A stretch of DNA of 64,000 nt from Entomortierella parvispora (GCA_963573315.1 OY752148.1:1479263-1543262); one strand, 5' to 3'. Counted from the first letter of the stretch, positions 24,406 to 36,521 are shown. The notes: generated from the letters alone by a model not told the origin. Translations and numbers: made by a program.

Positions 24406-26909
24406 CTACCTTGCAATACCCACTGCAAACACAACCCAGCTAGTGAGAAGCAAGATGGACCAAAAGAGGATCCAAAAGTGCGCCTGGATTTTTTTGCGTC
24501 GCGGTACCTCATCCTCTCCAGTCTCGATCTGTACCCCGTAGCGCTCCTCAACACTGTCACAGTCACTCCCAGAACTGGAGTTCTCCTCATCCTCGACATC
24601 CTCATCGGATCTACCTCTGCTCCGGTCGACTCTTTCTCCACCCCCTCTTCCTTGTCGCGCATCAGGGCGACGGCCAGACCAGTTTTGATCGGCTGTCTGT
24701 ATCCGCGATCCAGGAAGTCCATGAGGCTCTGATGTGTTTGCGTTGCTATGAAAGTGTGTGTTCGGTCCGATCTCCGTCATGGACACCTCCTCTGCGTCCG
24801 GCTCATCCGCCAGCTCAAAGATCGGCTCCAAAGTCATGGCTTCAAAAACTTCATGACTTCTCCGTGCCCGACTTCTTCTTGAGCGATCGGAGGATTTCCT
24901 AGGCACCTGGTTTCTGCTTCCATACACACCATTTACCAGTCCAGTTTTGCCGCCTTCGCCGTCCGTCCAATGGTAGTCTCCCCATACAAAGATGGCGCAA
25001 GCGATAAAGAGAGCTATGGCGACTGTCAGGAACATGCCCAGCAACCGCACATCTTCAATCTCCTGCAGGGCCTTGTCCTCTTCAGCTGGAAAGAATGTGT
25101 GATAGAGTCGATCGAAAAAGCTCTCTGTCTCCGAGTTTCCGTCAACATCCACGCTTGCAGAATCTTGGAGCATGCCTGAAATTGTCCCTACTAACGTCGC
25201 TCCGATGTTATCAATCGACCGATGAAGTCCCAGTCCCGTTGGCACGTGCTTTGTTAAAACCGGCATGCTGGTGACAATAGACAAAGTTCCCACTGCGAGC
25301 GAGAATGCAAAGAGAAGCATGGGGATGGTTGGTGGGATAGGCACAACCGAGAATGGTATCAACAAGATGAGGTGCGTGGCGATGAGCAATCCCGCAGTGA
25401 TAAGCAATAACCAGGCTCGTTTTCCTGAGTGATCGATGTAATGGCCCAAGAAAGGGTATATGACAAGAGGGACTGCTAGGATCACAGAGGCTTCCCATCC
25501 TGCTTGCTCGTCTGTTAGTGCATAGCGGTGTTTCACAATGTTGCTATCAAGAAACAAACGCGGCCGTTAGATAAGGTATCTAATATCTTGCATCAAGATT
25601 GGCTCAGGATCCTTTGTTCCTTTTTACCTCGACTGATGCATAAATGGGTTCCAGCTAGAGCCGACCAAGAAGGATATCGTGAGCATAGTCCAGAACATGC
25701 TGGAGAGTCCATACACTTCCCGCCAGCCCAGATGCGTTTGCTTGGCCTTCAATAGAATCGTAATCTTGGTCATAGTGTCGGTTCCTTCTTTTGGTTTTTT
25801 CAAAAGAATCAAGAAGACGATATTCATGAACCATGCGAGGAGAGAAATGACCAAAGACACGATAAATGGGGTGACAAATCCAAAAGGTTGCAACTTTGTC
25901 AACGGTACGGAGGCTGCCAGAGCGATAAATCCTGATAGTTTCCCACTTGTCAGTCCTAGAGCCAGTACTAGTGCTAGTCCATTCTTTTTGAAGTATCGAA
26001 CCCACATTGTCTCCTGGATGATGGCAATGGGCGCAGCACCGAGACTACAGAGGAAGAAAATGTGTCGTCTGTCAGTGAAAAGGACATTCAGTTACGAATA
26101 TACGCCCGACGATCAAACCTCCTTACCCAAACAAGCAATATCCAATGATCATGACCTTGACTGAATACGTCCAACATCCCAGAATAACGATGGATTGGCC
26201 GGCGATGATAATTGTTGTGAAAACGATTGAACTAGGTCCTGTCCCATAACGCTCCACCAATAGTCCCCCGATGAGTGGCATCAGAGTCGGGAACAATGTC
26301 AGAGATGACTGTAGCAAAGAAAACTGCGTGTTGGAGATTCCCACGTTCTACAAGATAGATGGAGAGAACATTGACTGCTTGGATGAGTAACCCCGAGAAA
26401 TTCTTTATAGAAGGCCTTCTTTGTCTTTCAACAGCTTGTCATAGCCTTACCTCTTTCAGCACATCTTTTAGCGGTCCCGTCATGTGTAATGTGAAATGGC
26501 TCGAGATGCCAAGTAAAGCTGCACAAAAGAAAGCCTGTATCCGAATAGCCCAGGCAGCGGCCTCATCTTTCGGACTCAGTCTCTCGTCGTCGCCACTGTT
26601 GCTGTCTTGAGGCAGCCTTTGATGATCGATAAAGTTTCTTCTCTCTGAGGGCCGAACCAATTCTTGCTCTTCACTGTTTCCACGTTGAATCTCGCCATCT
26701 TCTTCTTCATCGATATCATCGCCATTGTCCCCATCCTCTATATCGTCCGGGTGGCGACAATCCGCGGATGGATGTTCCTTTGCTGTGTCCAAAGCAAGAG
26801 TGGTTGCTTCAGTACCGTCGATGACATGGTCTCTGGAGCGCCGACTATGGGATGGGGCATCTTGGATACTTGACTCGAGCGGTTGATAGTCGACGCGACT
26901 CCTTGACAT
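24406..26909 (-). CDS. Major facilitator superfamily transporter, MFSD1-like
   Basis: Membrane carrier of about 744 residues. Exons 26909-26451, 26347-26127, 26044-25628 and 25543-24406 join in phase; an in-frame ATG at 26972 would add 21 residues. The first about 150 residues are acidic and probably disordered. Hydrophobic segments follow: AFFCAALLGISSHFTL, LMPLIGGLLVERYG (loop 2-3 MFS pattern), IVFTTIIIAGQSIVILG, LALVLALGLTSGKL, TPFIVSLVISLLAWF, LVIYPFLGHYIDHSGKRAW (second-half loop), MLLFAFSLAVGTLSI and MFLTVAIALFIACAIFVW. A charged cytosolic tail and a last hydrophobic segment (ILFWSILLLTSWVVF) close it. Helix order and the GHYIDxxGKR loop recall MFSD1, which exports dipeptides from lysosomes in animals; substrate here is unknown. 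Confidence 0.75.
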
Positions 26910-27550
26910 TGCGAGGGTGGATGTGATGTCAGGCTTGGTGTCAAAAGGTGAATGAGAAACGTTTGGGCGCAACCGAAATGACAGCGATCACGTGACGTTG
27001 CTCTATACGCTAGACGAGTGGTGACGCCTGGTCGGATTGCTGGGTCTTGCTGGGGCTTCACCAAGGATAAGGACAGCTCCAAGAAGTAAGGATCACATCT
27101 CCATCTTGCAGCGTGTTGTCTTGCAGTGTGGCTCGTAGACTCACCGGAGGCTTTTGTCCGTTGGAAAGGGGGTGTCCTCAACGTATTGGTTATCTGAGCG
27201 AAAACGCCGTGCACATCTTTCAAAAATAATCTCTGGACAGCAATTGATTGCAGCAAGGAGGGCCGCAGGCTTGAGACGGGCAAAACACTTCTTTCTCTGC
27301 TGCTCTGGGCTGTGATTCGTCCCACACACAATTTTTGGAGAAGGGGGCAATTTTTTTTTTTGGCTCTGACACAGGACAGGTCGAGAGAAAGAGGCGAGAG
27401 CAGTGTTGCCAAACAACACGGCTCTGCTCTGAGAGGGGAGTGCAGGCAGAGGCAAAGCGTGCAAGAGGGCAGAGGGCAGAGGGCTGGAGGGGGCAGGGCA
27501 GAAAGAGTCGAGTGAAGTGAGCAGAGCCAGCGTGCGTGTAGTGCGTTGTG

Positions 27551-27621
27551 TGTGATGTGTGTGTTGTTGTGTGTCTGTGTGCGTGCGTGAGTGTGTGTGT
27601 GTATGTGTGTGTGTGTGTGTT
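27551..27621. repeat. GT/TG microsatellite
   Basis: An interrupted GTGTGT run, mainly 27586-27620, upstream of the Nhp6 gene. Confidence 0.8.
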
Positions 27622-27788
27622 GTGTGGTCACGCAGCAGAGCGCTGTTCACTCAAGACAGAGACAGAGAGATGCGCACTTTTCCACCCCGCAGGCACTCGC
27701 TCAAAAGACAGCCAAAAAGTCGCCGCGGCCCTTTTCCCCCTCTCTTTCTCCCATATCCTTTTCACTCACCCTCTCCCCCCACCCTCCA

Positions 27789-28462
27789 AGTAAGTGTCCC
27801 ACTCCTGCTCTGTTTTTTGCTTGTCCCAGTGCTGTCTCTGCACCTTTTGGCTGCCTGCCACTGCTAGCTGTCCTTGCTGGCCCTCTGGCAACAACCAACA
27901 AAATAATCGTACTCCAAAAAAAAAAAATCAACGTGTGCTTCCCAGCCCTCTCTTGCTCAGGGCCAATCCTCCATCCTCACATCACCTCCATCCCCATCCC
28001 CTCAAATGTGCTCATCATCACCCGCACACACTTGCTCACTCACACCCCACAAACACGTTTGTGCGAGTGAGTGACACTCTGCTCACTGTCCTCTCTGGTC
28101 AGCTCGCAGGTGTGATTGTGGTAACGGAATGAAATTGCGGTGTCATCCATCGATCATGGCCATGACCTACCTTGATGGCATGTAGTCCTCCCGGCTGTAA
28201 TCCAAAAAGTCGCGTGTTTCTTGTTTGTCCGAGGGCAGATCTGGAGTCGGGGTGCGGGATTGTGATTGTCCATGGGTTGAAATCACAATTTGGATTGGAC
28301 GCGTTTTTTTTTTTTGTTCTGTTCCCTGAATTTTTTTTTCGTTCAAAAAAAGAAAAAGAGGACGCGTGTCTGTCGAAAACACTTGTTTATCATTTTCACT
28401 GTTGCCACCAAAACCAAATCTAACTGTTCTTCTTTTGCTGGCCTCACCCATTGAAAAACAGA
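27789..28462 (+). other. Probable leader (5' UTR) intron of the Nhp6/HMGB gene
   Basis: A pyrimidine-rich stretch ends in CCTCCAA followed by a strong GTAAGT donor, and AAAACAG followed by ACTTATCCATC and the ATG at 28473 gives a good acceptor. No coding sequence is seen between them. Inferred from signals only. Confidence 0.4.
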
Positions 28463-28472
28463 CTTATCCATC

Positions 28473-29071
28473 ATGCCCAAGGTTGTCCCAAAGAAGGAGC
28501 AGAAGGTCTCCAAGCGAGGCAAGAACGAGGACGTCAAGAAAAAGCGCAGAAAGAACAAGACCAAGAAGGACCCCAATGCCCCCAAGAAGCCTGTCTCCGC
28601 TTACCTCTTGTTCTGCGAGGAGTGGCGCGAGAAGGTCCGCGCCGAGAACACCGAGGCTTCCTTCGGTAAGTTAGCTGGACCATTGCTACTCTGGATGATA
28701 GAAAACAGGTTTTTTCTTCCTTGTTCTTACGCTTTCATTGGTTGTTTTGTTATGTTCTAGGTGAAATCGGACGTCTTCTCGGAGAGAAGTGGAGAGGCTA
28801 CTCGGAGGACCAGAAGGCCGTAAGTTGACCTGCTCAAGCCGTAACAAGTGCTGACTGCGAGCATCCTAGATGCTGTTTCAAGAAATGACACCGGATTCGT
28901 TCCAAGAAAGCCAGGTACTAACCAGCTCTTTGCCATCCGTCTCTTTAGCCTTATCTCGCCAAGCAGCACAAGAACAAGGCCAAGTACGACGAGGAGATCA
29001 AGAAGTACAACGAGTCCAAGGATGTTGCCGACGATGATGATGAGGACGAGGAGGATGAAGAGTCCGATTAA
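28473..29071 (+). CDS. NHP6: HMG-box chromatin protein, Nhp6/HMGB type
   Basis: Small abundant non-sequence-specific DNA-bending protein that assists nucleosome remodelling and transcription. Exons 28473-28665, 28761-28819 and 28949-29071 give 124 residues. A Lys-rich N-terminus (KKKRRKNKTKKDPNAPKK) leads into a single HMG box of about 70 residues with PVSAYLLFCEEWREKVR, GEIGRLLGEKWRGYSEDQKA and PYLAKQHKNKAKYDEEIKKY. The acidic tail has more than a dozen Asp/Glu, as in animal HMGB1 and unlike yeast Nhp6, which lacks it. Intron positions interrupt the box twice. Family is certain; the acidic tail makes it HMGB-like in layout. Confidence 0.93.
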
Positions 29072-29539
29072 ACAGGCAAAGAACGCCATCACACACCCGT
29101 CGCGTTTCCGAGTTGTTTTCTCTCAAGGCCTCCATTTTACCCCTTTGCCCACCAACGGTTGGATCCTACATCGGTCTCCTTCCTTCGCTTCTCCCTCTTG
29201 CTCTGTGTTCTTCAGATTTGCACAGATCGTTGTATGCTGTACTATTATCATTAAATGCCTTTCTTCACAACATGCTATCCTCTCTTGGACCCTGTCGTTG
29301 ATCCAAGAACAAAGAGCTGACCTTGGTTGTCCTTGTGGAGAAGTGACAGTCACGAAAAAAAACTGAATACAGTAGACCCATGCCTTCCTCTCTTTTGCTT
29401 TCGCATTCATTTGCTCGTTCGCTCTTCATTGCCTTCCAGACCTATTGCCATTCCTTTTCCCGCCCTTCTGACTCTCATTCGTATTATCTTTTCCTTGTTT
29501 CCTTGTTCCTTAACAGCAGTACAACAGCTCTCTTCTCCA
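29072..29539. other. Intergenic: Nhp6 3' UTR and promoter of the malonyltransferase gene
   Basis: T/C-rich plus-strand sequence, no gene seen. Confidence 0.5.
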
Positions 29540-31406
29540 ATGTTTCAAGCTACAAAAAGTCGAACCCCATTTACGCGATTCGCGCAAAGTACGCGTGTCA
29601 GTCTGAAGATGACCACGCCTCTGCTTGTATCCAACGCTCCAAGATGGTTTCCTGGGTATTATCGAGGGGAGCACCGGACAAATGTATAGATATTGCCTCT
29701 ACGATTTCATGTTCTCTTGGATATGCAATCTTTCCTGCTAAATGAGTATCCCGCAATACCTCTTTCTCGGACTTAGGCCACGGTCGCCCATAACAAGAAG
29801 ACGGCCATTCTATTTCCAGGTACATGGAGTGATGTAAACCCCAAGGAAGCTCAAGCCAAGATTGGGGGTTGAGTCAACGGGGTGGAGGACACACAAAAAA
29901 AAAAAAAAAAAAAAAAAAAGAGTTTATTTTCTTGCTTGTGCAACCATCGGACCCTTCCGCTAACTCGGGCAATTTTTCATTTTTTGCTCCCACACGTTTA
30001 GGACAAGGGTCGCAGTTTGTCGGAATGGGTCGGGATCTCTACGACACATTCGAGGTGGCGCGTCAGGTGGTGGATGAGGCGGATGAGGCGCTGGGTGGCA
30101 ATTTGAAAGAGATCATGTTCCACGGCTCACAAGAGGATCTCACGAAGACAGAAAACGCTCAGCCAGCTATTTTGACGACCTCCATTGCCATGCTTCGAGT
30201 CCTTCAGCGTGAGAAAGGATTGGATCTAGGAGGGTCGTATGATTTTGCGTTGGGTCATTCCTTGGGGGAGTACTCTGCCCTTGTAGCCACAGGAGCTCTT
30301 CCACTCTCGGATGCTGTGAAACTAGTCGTAAGTTCATGGTCACTCCTTCCCCACCCTATTCCTCATTCAGATGATAAGATCACGCAAGTTTAATGACCCG
30401 ACTATAGCAACCCCATGATTTTGACAGTGCACTCAACATCCCAACCCCACTATGGTCGTAGAGACTTCGTGGACTCGCCATGTCCAACGCCGTGACAGAC
30501 AAAGGCACTACTGCCATGTCTGCTTTGGTGGTGCGCCCAGGAAAATTGTCTGAACTGGTAAAAACTGTGGAGGCGATTCAGTCTGAGCTCTACACGGATG
30601 AGGTAGCAGAAATTGCAAACATCAATAGTGTGAGTAACCGGGCAGTAACTCCCTTCACCCGTTCGTTTGTTGCCAAGTCTTAAGTGTTGTATTCCAACCA
30701 TTCTTTACTAGTCTTTCCAAGTCGTTCTTAGCGGCACTGCAGAAGGAGTGCGTTATGCCTCCAGAGTTCTTCAGTTTCTCAAGATTGCTGCTCGAGCTGT
30801 TGACCTGCCCGTTTCGTATGATCTTGTTTGATTCAATCCATTACCTGTCGTGTGTCCCTGTCGTGTGTCCTAGACTAATTCTCCTATCAATTCCAGTATA
30901 TGAACGTTAGGGCACCATTCCACTGCGCCTTAATGCAGCCTGCAGCTGAAGAAATGACGGAAGCACTGAAGGCAGTTGACTTTAAGCAGCCATCGACAAG
31001 CGTGGTGTCCAATGTTACGGCCAGACCTGTAAGTTCGGCAATTCAAAACCCCAATTTTTTTTTACAAGGAATTCTAATCCTTATTTCCTTTTATCTCTGC
31101 ATTCATAGCTCTTGATCGAGGATGACATTTCTGCCCTTCTCATTCAACAGGTCACTGGAACTGTTCAGTGGCACGAGAGTATCAACTTCTTGAGAGAGCA
31201 AGGTGTTTCCGACTTTCTTTGCATCGGACCTGGAAAGGTGCTAGCCAACCTCCTCAAAAAGGAGTACCCTCATGATAACATCCAGTAGGTGACATAGACA
31301 CTCGTTATTCAGACCCATACCATTGACTGAAACGACCATTAATTTGCTTTTAATTTCTTCGTTTTGTTATAGATCTATGGCCACAGCTCAAGATATCTTT
31401 AATTAA
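29540..31406 (+). CDS. MCT1: Malonyl-CoA:acyl-carrier-protein transacylase, mitochondrial
   Basis: Loads malonyl groups onto mitochondrial acyl carrier protein for type II fatty acid synthesis, which feeds lipoic acid. Eight exons fit: 29540-29683, 29777-29819, 30002-30327, 30462-30629, 30712-30815, 30911-31028, 31109-31284 and 31373-31406. The N-terminus is Arg/Ser/Thr-rich without acids, like a mitochondrial presequence. The motif ILFPG|QGSQFVGMG is split by an intron; GHSLGEYSALVATGAL carries the nucleophilic Ser; APFHCALM carries the catalytic His; FLCIGPGKVLANLLKK is near the C-terminus. The first donor is the least certain junction. The last donor overlaps a TAG, so an unspliced message ends ten residues earlier. 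Introns contain a 25-A tract at 29895. Confidence 0.88.
29895..29919 (+). repeat. Poly-A tract (25) within an intron of the malonyltransferase gene
   Basis: Uninterrupted A run between donor 29820 and acceptor 30001. Confidence 0.85.
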
Positions 31407-31437
31407 TCTAATTAAATGACCATGAGTACGAATAGTT

Positions 31438-32241
31438 TCAACTATGCCTCAAGTTTGCAGATCCATGATGTTGTTGTAGGTTCCGTTGCTGATCTTTGAG
31501 TAGCTCTGGACTAATTCTCTTATGAGCCCTCTCTACAGAAGTTGCTCCCACCTCTTTCATTTCTGGTGTGGTAGTCATCACGATACCCGCAGAGTTTTGA
31601 TCGCGTCTTTCCAGGATCGAGCTCAAGACCTTCTTTCCTCTTTGTTGTAACTCGTAAAATTGTGTGGAAGTTAAACACGTGGACGAGGTGAAAGATGGTG
31701 ATGATGAAGAAGAGTTGGAGGGATCGTTATGGGCTGTTGAGGCCAAGACTTTAGTCGGGGGTTGAATAGGCTGATGGGGTCCGGGGTCCGTTCTTTTAGT
31801 GTTCCGTGTTCTTGAGGGATGCTCCTGGTTCTCTAGGTTCGCCAGTTTAATCGCCAGGGCATTGGCAGAGACTTGTTCTTGGTGGCGTTGAGACAGATGG
31901 TCGCTGTTGTATGGTGGACTTCCACCGTGGCCATGCTCTGGGCGATGATTCTGGTGGTGGCTGTGAGGAGAGTTCGGGCTAAGATGACGGTGATGACAGT
32001 GAGAGTGCTGGTCCTGGTACTTGGGATGATGATGGGGGAGTTTATCGAGTCTATGTTCTGACTGCATTAGCTGCTGCCCGGATGGTAAGTGGGCTGTGGC
32101 AAAGTTCGGCTCACTGACGGTGAGAGCATGCTGTGGAACAGCCATAAATTCCGTGGTCCCAGAAGATTCTGGTTGGTGGTGCATCTTTGGTAGGCCTGCA
32201 AAGACTTCTTGATCACGGAGAAGGCGGTTCTCAGATACCAT
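31438..32241 (-). CDS. Hypothetical His/Gln/Ser-rich protein
   Basis: One open frame of 267 residues from the ATG at 32241; the frame stays open further up to 32361, giving 307. I recognise no family. The middle is very rich in His (HHHPKY, HSHCHHRHL, HSHHQNHR), then Pro/Thr/Ser; the last about 90 residues are less biased, with TSTQFYELQQRGKKVLSSILERRDQ, which could form a helix. It is probably mostly disordered. The stop lies only about 30 bases from the 3' end of the convergent malonyltransferase gene. His runs may bind metals but nothing proves it. It might be one exon of a longer gene. Confidence 0.5.
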   Translation of the reverse strand: MVSENRLLRDQEVFAGLPKMHHQPESSGTTEFMAVPQHALTVSEPNFATAHLPSGQQLMQSEHRLDKLPHHHPKYQDQHSHCHHRHLSPNSPHSHHQNHRPEHGHGGSPPYNSDHLSQRHQEQVSANALAIKLANLENQEHPSRTRNTKRTDPGPHQPIQPPTKVLASTAHNDPSNSSSSSPSFTSSTCLTSTQFYELQQRGKKVLSSILERRDQNSAGIVMTTTPEMKEVGATSVERAHKRISPELLKDQQRNLQQHHGSANLRHS

Positions 32242-32589
32242 CGTTAACACGCACAGAAATGCCCTGATCTTGCTGCTGCAGAAAGTTGTATGTTTGTGGA
32301 GTGGAGGAGTGAAACGAGTAAGCTTAAGCACAAAACGGTGCGCAAGCGTGTCTTTTCTCAATAGAATATCTTGTGAAGAAAGGAAGGGGGAAAGAAAGTT
32401 GACGAGAGGAGAGGGAAGAAGTTAAAAAAGGGACCATACAGCAAAGATGACGACTCCTTTGTCTCTCAAAAAGACCCTGCGCCCGCCCTACTCGCGCTAG
32501 CGCTTCGATAGTTACCCAATTGTTGTTTAGTAAAGTCGACAGAAAACTTTTAAAGGTATATGAGGTGTTATAGTAGGTAGCTATAGCTT
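32242..32589. other. Intergenic between the His-rich gene and monooxygenase 1
   Basis: About 350 bases, purine-rich in part (32380-32430); no gene seen. Confidence 0.5.
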
Positions 32590-33895
32590 CTATACGAGAA
32601 TTGAGCGCAAGTACTCGTCGACATCTTTCCAAGCTTGATCATCAAACCCATTCACTCGGTATCCGATATGTGAGTCAGGCCGGACCACGATAATGCCTCC
32701 TTGACCTTTGTTCCACGAGCAGCCAAATCGCTCATGGATAACCTTGGAATCATCTACAAAGACCTTTCCGTTATCAATTGGCTTGGCCAACAACGACTCG
32801 AGACCGCTCACATCCGACGAGACTGATCCTGCAATGACGTGGGCCTTGAACAAGTCCTTATCCTCAAATCCATCCCTCATCGTCGTGGAAAAGACCCATC
32901 GTGAACGCCATTGCGACAAAAAGTGATCCATGTTTTCGGCAAGAGAGTTTGCGCTCGAAGCCCGCTTGGGCGACGCAAGGGTATCAGAGGTGAAAACTAG
33001 GATATGGAACCTTGCCACTCCCTTGATCAAATTATGAAGTCGGACGGATGCCTCTTTGCCGTTGACCTTCTCCACTGCTCCCTTTCCAGAGATCGGCTCT
33101 GTAAGTGGACCATCCGCAGCCCGCACACCAACTTGGAAATCGGCGGAGGGCTGAGGCTGCTTAGGGTGGGCTTTGTTAATGCTGTTCTCCACGTAATGGA
33201 CTTTGAGCTATAAGAAGTTCAGCAAAGAGAGGGAGACAATGTGTGCGTGAGCAAACTGGGAAACTGAGAGTGAGCTTGTTCAACATAACCATGAAAAGGT
33301 AGAGGCACCCTACCATCGCAACTTCTGGACGGAAGAAAGTGAGTTGGAACACAGGTCCCAAAAGCGGACCGACAACAGTCATGAGGAAGGCCCTGATATC
33401 GGCTACTAATCCCGTGGCCCTGTTCCTGTGCAACAAGAAGGACGAAAGCTCAATCGCTCGGTCAGCCATCGGCTTTCGTTCGTCGTAGGAAGACAACAAG
33501 GCAGGAGGCGCAACGCCGTTCATGACCATGGCCATTTTCCAAGCCAAGTTGTGTGCATCTTGAAGACCAGTGTTGAGCCCCTGACCACCAGCAGGGGAAT
33601 GGATATGAGCAGCGTCTCCTGCGAGAAAGATTCTGTCCTGATAGATGAACTGCTCCGCTCGTCTCTCGTTGACCTTGAAACAGGTCAGCCAGTTGGTCGT
33701 CTTGATCTTAAAGGGGGTTCCCAATACCGCCGAGGCGAGTTCTTCGAATCGTTCGATGGTCGTGCTCTTCATACTATCAGCCCATGCTTCTCCGGGAGCA
33801 AAGAATCCATCCTCAACAGCAGCGCGTACGTTTCCATCGCTCAAAGGGAAGATCATCAACGTCTTTTTGTTTGCCCCTCGCATGAAACTAGTATC

Positions 33896-33926
<31 letters not shown>

Positions 33927-34766
33927 CCGAAAATGAGTTAGCTCAATAATATTCACCGATGGTCGGCAAGAACAACAAAAAAAGAAGCCAACTTACTTGA
34001 TACCGGAAATGGGCAGGGCACAGTCGAAGGTGCCGTCCCACATGAGGGTCTTGAAGTCGAGTGTCCGTCCTGGGAATGGGATGTTGAGTTTGTGTCTGAC
34101 CGTGGAGCGTCCGCCGTCGGCAGCAACCAAGTACTCGGATCGAACAACCTCGATCTCGTACTCTTTGCCCTCTTGCTCATCTCTGGCCTCGACGACACCC
34201 ACAGCTACCTTCTCGTTGGGTGCATTGTTATCGCCCGAGAGTGCCCGTCGAATGGTTGTCTCCACATAGCTTGTCTTTTCGCCCCCAGGGGTTAGCTCAT
34301 CGACAACCTTGGTATCCATCAATTCCCAGCCATGGTCGATTTGGACTCCAAGTTCATTGAGCTCTTCGATAAAGATCAGCGAGGTCCTCTCCTGTTCCAG
34401 AAAGAGACCATAGCTGTAATGGGATTCGAACGTTCCGACCACAGGGAGAGTGGTGACTTTGCGACCAGCAGACCACAAGTTCATTTCCCTGATGGGCTGT
34501 CCTTGCTTCAAGAATCGGTCGATAGATCCTGTCATATCAAGAATCTCCAGACTGCGGGCTTGCATGCCCAAAGCTTTGGACAACGGAGACACGGCCATCT
34601 CTCGCTCGATAACACGAACTTTGATGCCGAGTTTGGTGAGAAGGAGGGCCTGATAGAGTCCAACTGGTCCTCCGCCAGCGATCAGGACGGGGACGGAAGA
34701 GGCGGTGGTCCTCGAAGAAGAGCTCGAGAAGGAGGACGACGAGGACTGCACAGGTGCTGTAAGCAT
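32590..34766 (-). CDS. FAD-dependent aromatic monooxygenase, phenol hydroxylase type (paralogue 1)
   Basis: Group A flavoprotein hydroxylase that would add one oxygen to a phenolic or similar ring using NAD(P)H. Exons 34766-33997, 33887-33314 and 33207-32590 give 653 residues. FAD motifs: VLIAGGGPVGLYQALLL near residue 27, YLVAADGGRSTVRHKL and the ribityl-binding RIFLAGDAAHIHSPAGGQGLNTGLQDAHNLAWKM. The last about 190 residues form the thioredoxin-like dimerisation domain of phenol hydroxylases (FHILVFTSDTL, KVIHERFG, IIVVRPDSHIGYRV). A Ser-rich run follows the start. It has only two introns, one carrying a 29-base poly-A/T tract. The tandem paralogue lies 1.8 kb downstream in window coordinates, on the same strand. 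Substrate unknown. Confidence 0.88.
33896..33924. repeat. Poly-A tract (29; poly-T on the coding strand) in intron 1 of monooxygenase 1
   Basis: Uninterrupted run inside the first intron, shortly before its acceptor on the minus strand. Confidence 0.9.
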
Positions 34767-36521
34767 GATTGTATTAGAGTGTGCTGTTACAAGGGTAGGT
34801 AAGAAAGGGGGCAAAGAAGCTGGATGATGTCCTTAGGAGTCGGGGAATTACTGCTGAAAGGATTTTGGGTGGCTAAAGAATGATGATGATGATAATGAGG
34901 AGGAGGATGTTTATGATGGTGGATGATGTGAAAAGGAGGGGAAGGAAGAAGTCAAACTACCCTTTTATATCTTTTTTTTCTTCTTATAGCCAATGATGCT
35001 TCCCGGTTGTTCTCGTCACGAACAGCGACCTCGACACGATGGCTCACGGCGGGAAGTCAGGAAGTACGGCCCGCCATCCATCATGCACGCTGCACAGTGC
35101 CACACAGCGCAGAAGAAGGGGTCGTCCTTTCTCATTAGTCTTTTTTGCGATACGACATGTTACGCCCAGGGTCATTGCTCAGGGTAAATGGTCCATCCGT
35201 TCTTGGGGTTGTCAAGATGTGTGCTGCCTGTACGCGTTCTCTTTGATCTTTTTGGCCACCAACGCCCACCCAGCAAACATCACCTCCATCGAGAGATGAG
35301 AAAACACAAAATCACTCTCTGTAGCCAGCAGACATTAGCACCAGCAGCACCAGCAGCACAAACCACTTCCACAACAAATTCTTGTATACGCCCCAACCTT
35401 GACGGGCTTAACCTCACTGACAATATCAGATCCAAGCACAGACACTTGATGATTTTTCCTTTTTTGGACGGACCGCATGGGTGCATGCGGGTGTCTCTTC
35501 GACGTGTTGTTTAGCTTTATGACTTTTTTGTCTTGGCTCTCAGGTTGTGGTTGCGTAGTTTTCTTAGACTTCCGGGATCATGTTTTGCCGATGAAGGCAC
35601 AGATGGATCCCCTCGTTCAGTTGCTGCCTTCTTTGGCCTCTAGGATCGCGCCGCTCTGCGGCCCCTTCATCCTGTCACCCCTTCTTTTCCCAAATTAAGC
35701 CTTGAAGGGTACCATCCTATCGAAAGGAGGTCCCAAGACTCTCGTGAAAGGAAATAAAACTTAAAGAAAAAGGCCCCCGAGAATGTAGAATGTGCGGTTG
35801 GACAATATTGCCAAGAGCCAAGAGCCAAGAGCCAACACATGGAGAGGGGTCATTCGCGCGAACTGTCTCAGTTCCGCAGCGAGTCACCTCAAATGAAAGA
35901 TTGAGATTGCCACGAACCATTGGACCACTGGAGCGGAACAACCACGGCCAAACTTTTTAGCTCCCAATTGACTCCAAGGCGACAAGGCTGCAATGGAGAC
36001 CATTCCTCTCGCTCGCTCTCGCCGAAAGACGTGCACACGGAATCGGCACAAAAAAGAAGCGGGGAGTGTGTGCCTTGCCCTGCACTGATCAAGCTGCGCT
36101 GTTTTCTTTATTTTTTCTTTTCTTTTGTGTCCAAGCCCCATCCATTAATATATCCAGAATGTGTGCTACACTAGAACTCGGCGGATTGTTATCGCGAGGG
36201 ATGACGCGATGACGCGGCTGAGTGCACGGCATCTCCATCTGAACTACAAGGCATGATTCGACAATTAGACTACGGAAAGGTTCGTAGCATGGCGCCCTTT
36301 CCTCTTTCGAAACACAACGGGCTGAGGCATCCGATGAAGAGGAAACTGCACGGCCCTCAACAACCACAATAGTTTTGCACACGGAGAAATACATTGGTCC
36401 TTAGCGAGAAACAAGATAACACAGGCGCTAGCCTTTTTATTGATAGTTTTTTGCGGCCAAAATATAAGTTTCCGTGCGTTTACCTCCGGCAGCTCGATGC
36501 TTTTGAGAGAGAGAGTAGCCT
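34767..36521. other. Intergenic region upstream of monooxygenase 1
   Basis: About 1.75 kb. A TATAAAAG-like element on the minus strand near 34.97 kb and a triple 7-bp GAGCCAA repeat near 35.82 kb are visible. No gene is recognised. Confidence 0.5.

Larger units (their letters stand above)
26910..28472. other. Divergent region between the MFSD1-like and Nhp6 genes, with repeats
   Basis: About 1.5 kb with a GT microsatellite near 27.6 kb and CT/CCC-rich tracts at 27.73-27.79 kb. A probable 5'-leader intron of the Nhp6 gene occupies its second half. Long open frames here follow from the dinucleotide repeats. Confidence 0.55.

Noticed and set aside
27551-28070. Cys/Val-repeat frames over the GT microsatellite
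   Set aside because: Product of dinucleotide repeats; probably leader and intron of the Nhp6 gene.
34332-34802. 156-residue plus-strand frame
   Set aside because: Antisense shadow of monooxygenase 1 exon 1.
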